This document shows positions 24,749-32,314 of a stretch of 64,000 bases of DNA, piece by piece. Source of the DNA: Duganella flavida (GTDB lineage Bacteria > Pseudomonadota > Gammaproteobacteria > Burkholderiales > Burkholderiaceae_D); the NCBI RefSeq assembly GCF_009857445.1, contig NZ_WWCN01000003.1, positions 310,001 through 374,000 on the forward strand, read 5' to 3'. Each line of letters starts with the position of its first letter. Positions within the stretch are counted from its first letter, which is position 1. The position numbers and the translations under genes are program-made. Under the pieces are notes generated by a model. That model saw only the letters and a program-made list of their open reading frames with translations, was not told the DNA's origin and searched no databases.

Positions 24749-24921
24749 TGCTAATCTTCATCGATACGGAGTTCACCGCCCATGCGCACCCTGATCTGGT
24801 TACCCTTGACGTGCGCGGTGGCATGGACAAGATCATCACCTACAGAAACAACAAAACAGTATGCGCCGTTGCGACGGCCGTATTTACACTCAACATCCTG
24901 AAATTAGGCCAGCCTAATTAA
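24748..24921 (+). pseudogene. N-terminal fragment of a DEDD-type 3'-5' exonuclease
   Basis: The frame starts M-L-I-F-I-D-T-E-F-T, the ExoI motif (D-x-E) at the N-terminus of RNase-H-like exonucleases. After about 25 residues the similarity stops and the frame ends at 57 aa. It complements the C-terminal fragment at 24163-24504 but lies downstream of it, so a tandem arrangement of related genes was broken by deletion or rearrangement. Confidence 0.5.
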
Positions 24922-25029
24922 ACACTAACGCTATTTAGATTTTATTCATTTATTTAAATAATGACGGTCTATGCAGCCAAGACTGGCCTATCCGATCGTT
25001 GAACGCACAACTGGGGTAAGCGAGCTTAG

Positions 25030-25185
25030 CGCCCGATTTTTTCCAAATTCTGTGTCAGCCCTAAATACGACGCCGAGCCGGGCAAGCGGTTCTACACCAA
25101 GGTGGTGAATGTCGGCGTGCGCGATTCAACCTACGTGCTGGACGGCCTGCTGTACCGCGATCAAGCACCTGCGCGAACTTCCTGA
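25030..25185 (+). pseudogene. Tn3-family transposase fragment
   Basis: From about 25060 the frame reads [23 protein letters not shown] and T-Y-V-L-D-G-L-L-Y, matching the catalytic region of Tn3-family transposases (TnpA). It diverges after D-G-L-L-Y and stops at 25185. Less than 5 percent of a normal transposase remains. Confidence 0.7.
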
Positions 25186-25225
25186 GGTCGCTCACCTCGG
25201 CGGTCAGCTTGCTGAAAGCTTCACT

Positions 25226-25575
25226 TTACGCAGCCACAATGCCACGTAATTTCTCAACTTTCTGCTCCTGTTCGACGGTCCTTTGACGGGGCTGGCTCGG
25301 CGCCGCCTGCAGCAGCGCAGCGTTGGCCCGTTCGGTGCGCAGTTCCAACTCGGTTTCGCGCAGCCGGTCCGCGTAAAAGGCGGCCTGGGCCGTAGCGGCC
25401 CCGTCCACGCGGCGATTCTGGGCCGTCGCCTCGGAGACCGCGTCGGCAATTAGGGCGGGCAGGGCAGACGGCATTGCAAGCAGTACGCCGGTCTCAGGCA
25501 TCGATTCGACCTGTGTGGTTTCAGCGGCCAGCGCGGCCTTTTCGGTGGCGAGCGTGGACGTTGCCGGCCGCCGGT
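25226..25575 (-). pseudogene. KfrA/TnpT-like coiled-coil DNA-binding protein fragment
   Basis: Minus-strand frame with Ala/Glu/Gln-rich helical sequence (A-D-R-L-R-E-T-E-L-E-L-R-T-E-R-A-N-A and Q-E-Q-K-V-E-K-L-R). This is typical of the coiled coil in plasmid KfrA and in TnpT of Tn4651-type transposons. The N-terminal HTH is not readable. Next to a Tn3 transposase fragment, a TnpT-type cointegrate-resolution protein is the more likely origin. Confidence 0.45.
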
Positions 25576-25727
25576 GCTCCGCGTAGGTACGTAGAAAACG
25601 CCGTTAAACGGCGGGGCCGTAGAAGCGGCCAGTTGCGGAGCTAGGGCGGAGTAGCGATTCGGATTTCCGCTTGATCCACATGGGTGACAGGTGCGATTCA
25701 CGCAACCATACGACGAGGCGCAGGGCA

Positions 25728-25778
25728 CGATTCGTTACTGAGGAACGACAGCATTGGCGATGGGGCAGTAACGAATCG
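25728..25778. repeat. 13-bp perfect inverted repeat, possible resolution site
   Basis: CGATTCGTTACTG (25728-25740) and CAGTAACGAATCG (25766-25778) are exact reverse complements 25 nt apart. They lie about 150 bp upstream of the TnpT-like fragment, where Tn4651-type elements carry their recombination core. No T-tract follows, so a terminator is unlikely. Confidence 0.5.
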
Positions 25779-25845
25779 CAGAATACCGCGAGGATTTAAT
25801 TCGTATCCTTGACAGTAGACGGCTAATGGGTGACCCACTTTTGAG

Positions 25846-25879
25846 TCAGATTCCGTTGCAAATCAGATTCCGTTGCAAA
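25846..25879. repeat. 17-bp direct tandem duplication
   Basis: TCAGATTCCGTTGCAAA occurs twice head to tail without any difference. It may be a slippage product, or a terminal-repeat remnant of an insertion sequence. Confidence 0.6.
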
Positions 25880-26177
25880 TTCGTGGGGAAGGCGGATCCA
25901 ATTTTCAATGCAAATTATGCACAATATTGCATTCTTCCGAGAGTTTGCACAACTTAAGGTTTTTCCGATATTTTCAAAATTTTGACAATTCAAGAAACCG
26001 CACAGATTTCATGCTTACAGAAAGTTTTTCAGTAAGTGAAATCCCGGCAAATTAGGGGAATAAAGGAGCATAGCTTGTGCTGACGCTCTCAAACAGCCGT
26101 TCAAACCATGCCGATATTGTCCGGTTTAGGCGACGACGAATGCGCATGCCATTTTACATAATATAAATTATGCGAAA
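25880..26177. other. AT-rich gene-free stretch with a small palindrome
   Basis: No supported gene. CATAAT-ATAA-ATTATG at 26157-26172 lies immediately downstream of the integrase stop and might help end its transcript, although the arms are AT-only. Confidence 0.35.
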
Positions 26178-27353
26178 TTATGAAGATTCCCTGGAGCCGG
26201 TCACAGAAGCGAGAATCTCGTCGTGGCGTTCGTTGTCGGTCTTGTGCAAATACGCTGCTGTTGTGGCGATGCTGGCGTGGCCGGCGGTTTCTTGCAGGGT
26301 TTTCAGTTGCACGCCATTGTTGGCGTGATTGGTCAACATGCTGTGCCGCAGCCAATGCGCTGATGCTGCCCGTAAGGTTGCCGCCATGTCGAAGTTGCCC
26401 ATCACGTCCGCTGCGCTGGCCGTTTCTGCAAAGATGGCTTTGAGCGCGTCGGACGCGGCTTCGTCGCTAATTCGTACCAGCGCCTCGCCACGGCTAGACA
26501 ATACCAGCGGCGTGGCGTCGCTGCGGACTGCGTGTGGCGGCATGCCGTAGGCGTGACGATATTGACGGAATGCCGCCAGCATGTCCGGAGGCACCGGCAA
26601 ACGGCGCGGTTTGTTGCCTTTGCCGAGGACGTCCAGCCACCAGCGGCCGTTGCCTTCAGTGTAAAACGCGCCCATGTTGGCGCTGACGATTTCATTCAAC
26701 CGGGCGCCGGTGTGGATATACGCGGTCAACAGGAAAAGATCGCGCTCGCGCCGGCGTATGGCCGCTGGCGTCTGGGCGTCACGCGCGGCGGCCGTGGACA
26801 GCGCCAGACTCAGCGCGTCCGACGTCAGGTAGCGCGTGATGCGGCTCGCGCTCATGGTTTTGACGTGCTTCACCAGCGCTGCCGGATCGCGCCGCAAGTA
26901 GCCGGTGTGCGTGGCGTACGCGAACAATCCTTTGACTGCAATCATGGCCTGGCGGCGGCTGGCGTCGGACAACGGGCCGCTGAACGGCCGGTATCGTGGA
27001 TCGCTGCGCGGCCATTTGGTGCTCGAAATCCAGTCTTGCGGCGGCGCTTTCAGGAAATCCTTGTAGCCATTCAGGTCGGCTACGTTGAGCTGGCGCAGGG
27101 TTTTTCCGGCCTCTTCCCGGCACCACGTGAGGAAGCGAAATAGCTCCTTTTGAGTATTTGCCATCGATTTCGGCCCCAATTCACCGTGGCTGATGAATTC
27201 CCGGGCAATTTCGCTGTCCGTACGGGCATCGGTCATGGCGTCCTCGGCGATGGTGCGCAGGGCGTCGATATCACGTTGGCGACGTTGTTCTGCGCCGTCG
27301 CTGCGGGCCGGGAATGGATCCAAGTTGATCAGGTCGAATTTTTTTGCTGGCAT
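26178..27353 (-). CDS. tyrosine recombinase / site-specific integrase
   Basis: A 391-aa tyrosine recombinase. An N-terminal SAM-like core-binding domain (about 50-170) precedes the catalytic domain with Arg in H-T-G-A-R-L-N-E, the H-x-x-R box in H-W-L-R-H-S, His in A-G-H-A-S-I and the nucleophile Tyr in A-A-Y-L-H-K. All catalytic residues are present, so it may be active. It sits at the junction between the decayed low-GC left half and the compact GC-rich right half, and could have mobilised the left region or be a relic of another element. Confidence 0.9.
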   Translation of the reverse strand: MPAKKFDLINLDPFPARSDGAEQRRQRDIDALRTIAEDAMTDARTDSEIAREFISHGELGPKSMANTQKELFRFLTWCREEAGKTLRQLNVADLNGYKDFLKAPPQDWISSTKWPRSDPRYRPFSGPLSDASRRQAMIAVKGLFAYATHTGYLRRDPAALVKHVKTMSASRITRYLTSDALSLALSTAAARDAQTPAAIRRRERDLFLLTAYIHTGARLNEIVSANMGAFYTEGNGRWWLDVLGKGNKPRRLPVPPDMLAAFRQYRHAYGMPPHAVRSDATPLVLSSRGEALVRISDEAASDALKAIFAETASAADVMGNFDMAATLRAASAHWLRHSMLTNHANNGVQLKTLQETAGHASIATTAAYLHKTDNERHDEILASVTGSRESS

Positions 27354-27374
27354 TACTCATGAAAACTGGACAAA

Positions 27375-27443
27375 TATACAGTCAATTATACAGTATTTCA
27401 CACAGTGTTTTTAATCGACAATATAAGTAGTAATGTCGATTAA
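27375..27443. repeat. direct and inverted repeats at the integrase / kinase junction
   Basis: TATACAGT occurs at 27375-27382 and 27387-27394, 12 bp apart. TTAATCGACA (27411-27420) and TGTCGATTAA (27434-27443) form perfect 10-bp arms around 13 nt. They lie directly upstream of the integrase start and overlap the last codons of the hybrid kinase. Recombinase-binding repeats or an attachment core are plausible. The hairpin might also end the kinase transcript, but there is no T-tract. Confidence 0.45.
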
Positions 27444-29935
27444 ATGACAGCAACGCATTTGGCCAGCGCCGCCCGCAGTTCGCGGATTTTTGGCGGTTTG
27501 CTCAGGACCTGGTCAACGTTCACCGGGCCATCTTCACCATCCGGTATCAGGCGCTGGCCCCAGCCTGTCAGCAGGATCACGGGTGTCGCAGGCGCGATTT
27601 GCTTGATTGTTTCCGCCACTTTGCGGCCGTCCACGTATGGCATGCCGAGGTCGGTGATCACGACTTCGTAGCCCTGCCCGCTGGCCTCGGCTTCGCGGAA
27701 ACGGTCGATGCCGCCCTGTCCGCTGTCGGCTTGCGTCACTTGGTGGCCATCCGCGCCCAGGATGTTCCCTAGCGACGCCAGCAAGGTCGGATCATCATCC
27801 ACGATCAGGATTTTCAGGCTGCTCCCCGGCCGCAGCGCCAGCTGGCTGTCGTCCACATCGATTGCCTGAGACGCCGCCGGGAAGTACATTTTCATCGAGG
27901 TGCCCTTGCCCACTGCCGATTCGATCGCCAACCGGGCGCCGTGGCGCTCGGTCATGCCGTACACGGTGGCCAGCCCCAGCCCGGTACCACGCTCGCCTTT
28001 GGTGGTAAAAAACGGTTCCATGCAGCGCCGCTGCGTGGCTTCGTCCATGCCGGCGCCGTTGTCGCTGACGTCGATCAGCACCTGTGCGCCGTCCTGCCGC
28101 GTGCGCAGCGTGATGATGCCGCCGTCCGGCATGGCGTCCACGGCGTTGAAGACCAGGTTGGTCAAGGCCTCGCGGATTTCGCCTTCCACGCCCAGAATCA
28201 GCGGCAAATCCTGGCCCAGATCCTGCCGCATCTCGATCACAATGCCGCGCTGTTGCGGCATGTCCGACCAGCGCGCCCGCGTCAGGTCGACCACGTGCTG
28301 CATGATCTGGTTGACGTTGACGGTGCTGAGCGTCAGCTGCGGCGCCCGCTGGCGGTAGAACTCGCGCATCCGCGCCACCGTGGCGGCGACATCGTCGATG
28401 GCGCGTTCCATCACTTGCAGGCTGGCGCGGCCGCGTTCGGTCAGGCCGTGCTCGGTTTCCAGCAAGGATTCGGCGTACAAGCCTATCGGCGCGATGGCGT
28501 TGTTGATGTCGTGCGCGATGCCGCTGGCCATCTGGCCGAGCGCGCGCAGGCGCTCCTGCTTGGTCACTTGCGCCTGGCTGCGGTGCAGGTCGTCGTAGGC
28601 TTGCTGCAGCGTGGCGTTGAGCCGCGCCTGGATGGCGGCCAGCGCCACGTGTTCGCTGAGCTGGCGTAGGAATTCGCAATCGCTGCTGGTAAAGCCTTCG
28701 CGCTGGCGGCGCGCCACAATCAATACGCCAAACACGGTGCTTTCGGCCAGCAAGGGCGCCAGCACCATTGATGCCAAACCGCCCTTTGCCAGCCGTTGCG
28801 GGAAGGGAAAATCGACCAAGCCGATGTCCGGCTCATATACGAGCTCGCCGGCAACACAACGCGACAGGCCGTTCTGGTCGATGGCAATATGGGCCGCTTC
28901 GCCCATCGCCAGCGCCATCGACAAATCATAGCTGCGCACGCCAACGCCGCTGACCACCAGCTCACCATCCGTGTAGACGCAAATCGCGCCAAAATCCACT
29001 GGCAACTGGTCCTCAAGGCTCCGAATCACCACCTGGAAAATGCTGCGCAAATCCTGCCGTTCGCCGATCGATCGTGTGATCTGATGCAGCAGGCTCATAC
29101 GCGTCAGCTGCGCAAACACCCTGCCTTCGGCCGCTTGCCGCTCTTCGATTTCGGCCTGCAGCGCGCGGTTGGCTTGCAGTAGTTCGTTGCGTGACACGGT
29201 GGTTTGCCGGAGCCGGTCGACCATATTGTCAAACGCTTGCGCCAAGCTGCCAATTTCGTCGTCCGAGCGCAGGTCGAGCGCGAAATCCATGCTGCCGGCG
29301 CCCACCACTTCAGTGGCCCGGTGCAAGCGCGACAACGGCACCGTCACGCTGCGGATGGTCAGGCCCATCGCCCCCAGCACCACAATCAGGATCAGCCCAC
29401 CCAGCGCAGCACCCGCCACCATTGAATTACTTTGCGCAGCGAGGATGTTTTTGCGGTTGATCTGCGCCAGCGTTTCTGCATCCGACATCATGTTTTGCGC
29501 GCGATTCATGATGAGGCCGCTGAGCCGGGCTTCCAGTTCCAGCAAGATCTCGCGCCGTGCTGGCTCTCGCTCCAGCTCGGCCTGCAGTCCTTGCAGTTCA
29601 TTGAATATATTGCCGATGGAGCGCAGGCGCTGGCGCACGCTGTCCAGCAATTCCCGCTCTTCCTCGTCTTCAAACCGGCCGTTACTGGCGATGAGTTGTT
29701 GCAGCGATTCGCGCCGCAGCAGCCATTGCGCGCGGCTGCGCTCCTCGTGATGCAGCACGTATTCCAGTGACAGGTAACGCAAGCCGGAGGTGCCGCGCAG
29801 CACCTCGCTTGTCATTTCCGCCTTGGCGATTTCGTCGCGCATCTGCAGCGTGGTACGGGCGAAGATGACCGCCATGATCGCCAGCAGCACGATGCAGATC
29901 AGTTGCGCCAGCCTGAGTCGGGTTGCGATTTTCAC
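27440..29935 (-). CDS. membrane hybrid histidine kinase (HAMP-GAF-HisKA-HATPase-REC)
   Basis: An 831-aa protein: helix 1 at residues 8-27, a helical periplasmic region, helix 2 at about 173-195, HAMP to about 245, GAF about 290-440, HisKA with the phospho-acceptor His in G-I-A-H-D-I-N-N at about 474, HATPase with N-L-V-F-N-A-V-D-A and G-T-G-L-G-L-A, and a C-terminal receiver with Asp in V-I-T-D-L-G-M-P. The H-box differs from the common H-E-L-R form and matches the HDINN kinases (NtrB-like). It ends an operon with a solute-binding protein and a second hybrid kinase, 8 nt after the binding-protein gene. Confidence 0.9.
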   Translation of the reverse strand: MKIATRLRLAQLICIVLLAIMAVIFARTTLQMRDEIAKAEMTSEVLRGTSGLRYLSLEYVLHHEERSRAQWLLRRESLQQLIASNGRFEDEEERELLDSVRQRLRSIGNIFNELQGLQAELEREPARREILLELEARLSGLIMNRAQNMMSDAETLAQINRKNILAAQSNSMVAGAALGGLILIVVLGAMGLTIRSVTVPLSRLHRATEVVGAGSMDFALDLRSDDEIGSLAQAFDNMVDRLRQTTVSRNELLQANRALQAEIEERQAAEGRVFAQLTRMSLLHQITRSIGERQDLRSIFQVVIRSLEDQLPVDFGAICVYTDGELVVSGVGVRSYDLSMALAMGEAAHIAIDQNGLSRCVAGELVYEPDIGLVDFPFPQRLAKGGLASMVLAPLLAESTVFGVLIVARRQREGFTSSDCEFLRQLSEHVALAAIQARLNATLQQAYDDLHRSQAQVTKQERLRALGQMASGIAHDINNAIAPIGLYAESLLETEHGLTERGRASLQVMERAIDDVAATVARMREFYRQRAPQLTLSTVNVNQIMQHVVDLTRARWSDMPQQRGIVIEMRQDLGQDLPLILGVEGEIREALTNLVFNAVDAMPDGGIITLRTRQDGAQVLIDVSDNGAGMDEATQRRCMEPFFTTKGERGTGLGLATVYGMTERHGARLAIESAVGKGTSMKMYFPAASQAIDVDDSQLALRPGSSLKILIVDDDPTLLASLGNILGADGHQVTQADSGQGGIDRFREAEASGQGYEVVITDLGMPYVDGRKVAETIKQIAPATPVILLTGWGQRLIPDGEDGPVNVDQVLSKPPKIRELRAALAKCVAVI

Positions 29936-29943
29936 GCGCTGTC

Positions 29944-30966
29944 CTAATAGATGATGGTCACTTCGGTGGGATCAACGGTCTTCATCCCATCGAGGTAGAC
30001 GTAGTCAAGAAAATTGGGCACGGCATGCGCGCTGCTCAGGCCGCGTTTGATAGCCCAGCGCGACTGGTCTTCAAACACCAGCAGCAGGCTCTGGTCCAGC
30101 TCCAGTCCGAAATGGCGCGACTGCCACGAGGCCAGCATCGCTGCCCTGCTCTCCGGCGTCAGCCGCGTCAGGAAGGCGGAGGCGGCAGCCGGATGGTCAC
30201 GGCAGTAGCGCTCGCCATCGTCCAGCGCTTGCAGCAGCCGCACGATGGTCTGCGGATGCTGGCGCAGGTACGGCGTCGGTGCCACCATGTTGTAGATGCT
30301 TTCGTAAATATCCTGCCCGGAGAAGCGCAGCGCGTTGGCGCCCTGCTGCTGTTCTATCTGGCCGAGGAAGGGATCCCAGCCGCTGACGGCATCCACTTCG
30401 CCCGTCGCCAGCGCTTGCTGTAAGCCGTCCGGCGCATAGTTCACCAGCTGCACATCACCGGTATCGAGGCGCAGGCGGTTGAGGAAAACCTCCAGCGCAA
30501 AATGGGCTGACGTGGTGAGTGTCACGCCGATGCGCTTGCCTCGGAGATCGCTGGCCTGCTTGATGCCGTGATCGCGCCGCGCCACCAGCCCGTGGTCCTG
30601 GTCGGTGCGGAAGATGGTGCTGATTACCTGCACCGGCGTGCCGTTCAGCGCCGCAAACACGATGGGGATATCAGCCACGGTCGCCATATCGGCCTTGTTC
30701 GCCAGCACCGCGCCCAGCGCCTGCTTGCCGGTGTTGTGCGGCTGCAGTTGCACGCGCAACTGGTGATTGGCGAAGTAGCCCTGGCTCTGGGCCGCCACCA
30801 CCGGGCACGCGCCGAGGTAGTCGATATTGGTGGCGATGATGAGGGATTCGGTCGCAGGGGGCGGCCGGCTTGCTGGCCGCAAGCCCAGCCACAATCCGAT
30901 GGCGATCCCGGCTAGCAAGGCCGCGCCCACCGCCAGCCACAGCGCTTTACGGCCCGATGGATTCAT
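29944..30966 (-). CDS. NMT1/SsuA-type solute-binding protein, N-terminally anchored
   Basis: A 340-aa periplasmic binding protein of the ABC nitrate/sulfonate/taurine type: I-I-A-T-N-I-D-Y-L-G-A-C-P at the start of the fold, a T-V-A-D-I-P strand, and R-G-K-R-I-G-V-T-L-T at mid-length. The start at 30966 has AAGGAGG about 5 nt upstream. Residues 8-30 are hydrophobic without an obvious cleavage site, so it may stay membrane-anchored. No permease or ATPase gene is near. Its position between two kinases, overlapping the upstream one by 20 nt, suggests that it delivers a ligand signal and does not feed a transporter. Confidence 0.85.
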   Translation of the reverse strand: MNPSGRKALWLAVGAALLAGIAIGLWLGLRPASRPPPATESLIIATNIDYLGACPVVAAQSQGYFANHQLRVQLQPHNTGKQALGAVLANKADMATVADIPIVFAALNGTPVQVISTIFRTDQDHGLVARRDHGIKQASDLRGKRIGVTLTTSAHFALEVFLNRLRLDTGDVQLVNYAPDGLQQALATGEVDAVSGWDPFLGQIEQQQGANALRFSGQDIYESIYNMVAPTPYLRQHPQTIVRLLQALDDGERYCRDHPAAASAFLTRLTPESRAAMLASWQSRHFGLELDQSLLLVFEDQSRWAIKRGLSSAHAVPNFLDYVYLDGMKTVDPTEVTIIY

Positions 30967-32173
30967 GGTGGCCTCCTTGGGATACGGCGGCCGGTGCCGG
31001 CGCGTCGTGCAATGGCAAGTCAATGCGGAAGGTACTGCCCACGCCCAGCTCGCTTTCCACTTCGATGGCGCCGCGCATGGCTTCCACCAGCCGCTGGGTA
31101 ATGGTCAGGCCCAGCCCTGTGCCTTCTTCATCGCTGCTCTCGCGGCCAGCGCGGCCGAACGGCAGGAAGATATTGGCCAGCTGGGCCGCGCTCAATCCCA
31201 CCCCGGTATCGGTGACGACTACCGAACCGTGGCCATTGTGCAGCTCGCAGTTCACGCTGACGCGGCCGCGCTCGCGGTTATATTTGACGGCGTTGGACAA
31301 CAGGTTGACCAGGATCTGCTTGAGCCGCACCTCGTCCGCGTACAGCACCAGTCGCGTCTCCGGCAACGGCGCCAGCACCACTTGCCGTGCCTGCGCCAGC
31401 GGCGTGACGATGGCGTAGGCATCGCGCAATATGGCATCCAGCGGCACCGGGCCCATGTTCAGCGCCACCTTGCCCGCTTCAATCTTGGCGAGGTCGAGTA
31501 TCTCGTTCACCAGCGTCAGCAAGTGCCGGCCGGACTGCACAATGTTATGGGCAAAGCGCTGGCGGTCGCCTTCGCCTTTGGGGAATTTATCGCTGGAGAG
31601 AATTTGCGCAAAGCCGAGGATGCTGTTGAGTGGCGTGCGCAGCTCGTGGCTCATGCTCGACAGGAAATTGGATTTTTCGTGGTTGGCCCGTTCGGCCTCC
31701 TTGCGCGCCGCGTCCAGCACGGTGTTCAGCCAGCCCAGCTCTTCCACGCGGTCGCGCAACGCCGCTTCCAGCTGCAGGTTCTGCAACCGCAGCTGGCGCG
31801 ACTCGCCGGCCCGGTCCAGAATCGGCAGCAAGGTGGCGGCCTTGAACGGTTTGACAATGTAGTCGAGAACGCCAATCTTCATGGCCTTGACGGCGGTATC
31901 AACCGTGCCTTCGCCGGTCATGATGATGCAGGCAATGTAGGGATCGAGCGCACGGGCAGCCTCGACCAACGCCAGCCCGTCAATGCCGGGCATGACCAGA
32001 TCGGTCAGTAGCAAATCGAAACTGCCACTGCGCAGCTGCACCAGCGCGGCTTCGCCGGTGGAACAGCCGACAGCGTCGAAATGGTGCTGCCCAAGAATGT
32101 CGCACAGTGCCCTGAGGTGGGAAAGCTGGTCATCCACCACCAGAATCCGTGCGGACGGGACGAATTCGGACAT
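30947..32173 (-). CDS. response regulator-histidine kinase hybrid (REC-HisKA-HATPase)
   Basis: A soluble 408-aa protein. The N-terminal receiver has V-V-D-D, the acceptor Asp in L-L-L-T-D-L-V-M-P and Lys in I-V-K-P-F. After a short coiled coil come HisKA with S-H-E-L-R-T-P-L-N-S-I and HATPase with N-L-L-S-N-A-V-K-Y and G-T-G-L-G-L-T. The ATG at 32173 is preferred over TTG at 32185; GGGGGAG lies 5 nt upstream. It is the first gene of the operon and may receive phosphate from the downstream hybrid kinase. Confidence 0.88.
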   Translation of the reverse strand: MSEFVPSARILVVDDQLSHLRALCDILGQHHFDAVGCSTGEAALVQLRSGSFDLLLTDLVMPGIDGLALVEAARALDPYIACIIMTGEGTVDTAVKAMKIGVLDYIVKPFKAATLLPILDRAGESRQLRLQNLQLEAALRDRVEELGWLNTVLDAARKEAERANHEKSNFLSSMSHELRTPLNSILGFAQILSSDKFPKGEGDRQRFAHNIVQSGRHLLTLVNEILDLAKIEAGKVALNMGPVPLDAILRDAYAIVTPLAQARQVVLAPLPETRLVLYADEVRLKQILVNLLSNAVKYNRERGRVSVNCELHNGHGSVVVTDTGVGLSAAQLANIFLPFGRAGRESSDEEGTGLGLTITQRLVEAMRGAIEVESELGVGSTFRIDLPLHDAPAPAAVSQGGHHESIGP

Positions 32174-32279
32174 CGGCTCCCCCAAGCAAGGTCATCTTGT
32201 ATGAGCATTATGCCAAATTCAACATGTCGAAAAGATCACCAAAAATCACAGTCCAAGTGACTTAAGGCCTTGATTTCGC

Positions 32280-32285
32280 TATAAT
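32280..32285 (+). promoter_or_regulatory. -10 element of rlhA promoter
   Basis: TATAAT lies 29 bp before the rlhA start. The -35 position (around 32257) is only weakly matched. Confidence 0.5.
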
Positions 32286-32314
32286 TCCCGCCTTCATACG
32301 TAAGGAATCAAGCC

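Noticed and set aside
26532..27143. 203-codon plus-strand frame inside the integrase gene
   Set aside because: It is the GC-rich antisense of a clear tyrosine recombinase and lacks any family motif.
27411..27443. Inverted repeat as a plain terminator of the hybrid kinase
   Set aside because: No T-tract follows on the kinase strand and the loop is long, so I kept it as a repeat of unknown role.
30827..32011. 394-codon plus-strand frame opposite the binding protein and kinase
   Set aside because: It spans two well-supported opposite-strand genes and has low-complexity composition typical of high-GC antisense frames.
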